Below, in pieces: positions 6,506 to 7,403 of a DNA stretch of 7,403 nucleotides. Numbering within the stretch: position 1 is the stretch's first letter; each line of letters begins with the position of its first letter. Under the pieces are notes generated by a model, which saw only the letters and a list, made by a program, of their open reading frames with translations, was not told the origin of the DNA and ran no database searches. The stretch comes from JAGGYK01 sp034716155 (GTDB lineage: Bacteria; Desulfobacterota; Desulfomonilia; UBA1062), in assembly GCA_034716155.1 (NCBI GenBank), contig JAYEFR010000259.1, positions 1 through 7,403 of the forward strand. Reading direction: 5' to 3'. The position numbers and the translations under genes were made by a program.

Positions 6506-7403
6506 ATGGCCAAAAAACCATGGGGAGGGAGATTTGGTAAAAATACCCATAAAGAGGTGGAGACCTTTACCGAATCTGTGAGCATTGACGGCAGGCTTTA
6601 TAAACAGGATATAGAAGGTAGCATCGCGCATGCAAAGATGCTTTTTTCTGCCGGGATAATCCAGAGTTCGGAATTGGATGCCATTGCAGGGGGCATGAAG
6701 TCAATAGAGGCAGATATTAAAGCAGGTAAATTTACCTTTGATCCCGGGCTTGAAGATGTGCACATGAATATAGAGGCGGAACTCACAAGGAGAATCGGCC
6801 CTGTCGGAAAGAAACTGCACACTGCAAGGAGCAGAAATGATCAGGTGGCAACAGACCTTCGTCTCTATATCAGAGATGAGATCTCTACAATAAGGAATGC
6901 CCTGGAAGCCATACTGAAGTCCATAGTGGATAAGGCAAAAGAAAATATAGGTGTAATTATGCCAGGTATGACGCACCTCCAGCATGCCCAGCCCGTCTTG
7001 TTTGCCCACCACTTTCTGGCCTATTTTGAGATGTTTTTTAGAGATCTTAAACGGTTTTCCGAGATTACAGAAAGGGTCAATATCTCTCCATTGGGAAGTG
7101 CGGCTCTGGCCGGCACATCGTATCCTATTGACAGGGATATTACTGCAATGCAACTTGGCTTTTCAGGCCCCTGCCGAAACTCCATTGACGGCGTGAGTGA
7201 TAGGGACTTTGCTATAGAATTTGTGTTTGCATCCGCTATTTGTATGATGCACCTAAGCAGGCTCTCCGAAGAACTGGTCTTGTGGAATTCTCAGGAATTT
7301 TCATTTATTGAGCTTCCGGATGATTATTGCACTGGAAGTTCCATCATGCCTCAGAAAAAAAACCCTGATGTACCGGAATTGGTCAGGGGCAAAGTCGGCA
7401 GGG
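6506..7403 (+). CDS. argH: Argininosuccinate lyase, cut by the window edge
   Basis: Splits argininosuccinate into arginine and fumarate, the last step of the pathway. The window shows the first 299 residues of a protein usually about 460 aa long, with no stop before the edge, so it is truncated by the window and not broken. Landmarks of the fumarase/aspartase superfamily: KPWGGRF near the start (4-10), GLEDVHMNIE (81-90), HTARSRNDQVATD (105-117), G-M-T-H-L-Q-H-A-Q-P (154-163) with the catalytic H160, and the signature loop GSSIMPQKKNPD (277-288) carrying the catalytic serine. Start: ATG at 6506 with AAGGA (6493-6497) 8 bases upstream. The 41 bases after argG hold no other usable start in this frame. 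In related genomes lysA and dapA often follow argH; that cannot be seen here. Confidence 0.97.
   Translation, partial: MAKKPWGGRFGKNTHKEVETFTESVSIDGRLYKQDIEGSIAHAKMLFSAGIIQSSELDAIAGGMKSIEADIKAGKFTFDPGLEDVHMNIEAELTRRIGPVGKKLHTARSRNDQVATDLRLYIRDEISTIRNALEAILKSIVDKAKENIGVIMPGMTHLQHAQPVLFAHHFLAYFEMFFRDLKRFSEITERVNISPLGSAALAGTSYPIDRDITAMQLGFSGPCRNSIDGVSDRDFAIEFVFASAICMMHLSRLSEELVLWNSQEFSFIELPDDYCTGSSIMPQKKNPDVPELVRGKVGR

Overview
The window looks like a bacterial chromosome segment, most likely from a Desulfobacterota (deltaproteobacterial, sulfate-reducer-like) genome. Two things suggest this. The gene order argB-argD-argF-argG-argH in one tight operon is common in that group. The soluble hybrid histidine kinase opens with a P-S-Y-K-E-I-E-Q-R-V-K-K-L-E type coiled coil, which is very frequent in PAS kinases of that phylum. 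This placement is from memory of gene order and family style, not from a search. Base composition is moderate, slightly AT-rich.

Layout. Positions 25-2019, minus strand, hold a soluble PAS-PAS-HisKA-HATPase-REC hybrid sensor kinase. Its best start is a GTG at 2019 behind a strong Shine-Dalgarno, not the more upstream GTG at 2058. Positions 2020-2283 form a divergent intergenic region. It holds a perfect -35-like TTGACA, a tandem GACATAAG octamer, and a 27-codon small ORF (2175-2258) that has its own strong ribosome binding site and ends 25 bases before argB. From 2284 to the right edge run argB, argD, argF, argG and a 3'-truncated argH, all on the plus strand, with gaps of 6, 1, 4 and 41 bases.

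The five arg genes cover the arginine pathway from N-acetylglutamate to arginine except for two steps: argC (N-acetylglutamyl-phosphate reductase) and removal of the acetyl group (argJ or argE). Those genes and any N-acetylglutamate synthase must lie elsewhere. ArgB phosphorylates N-acetylglutamate. ArgD makes N-acetylornithine. ArgF carbamoylates ornithine to citrulline. ArgG and ArgH convert citrulline plus aspartate to arginine plus fumarate. ArgB carries the N-terminal helix extension linked to arginine feedback inhibition.

Most of the window is ordinary core metabolism. The one item that may be undescribed is the small aromatic-rich ORF in the argB leader, whose last sense codon is an arginine codon. 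It could be a regulatory leader peptide, but the sequence alone does not prove it.
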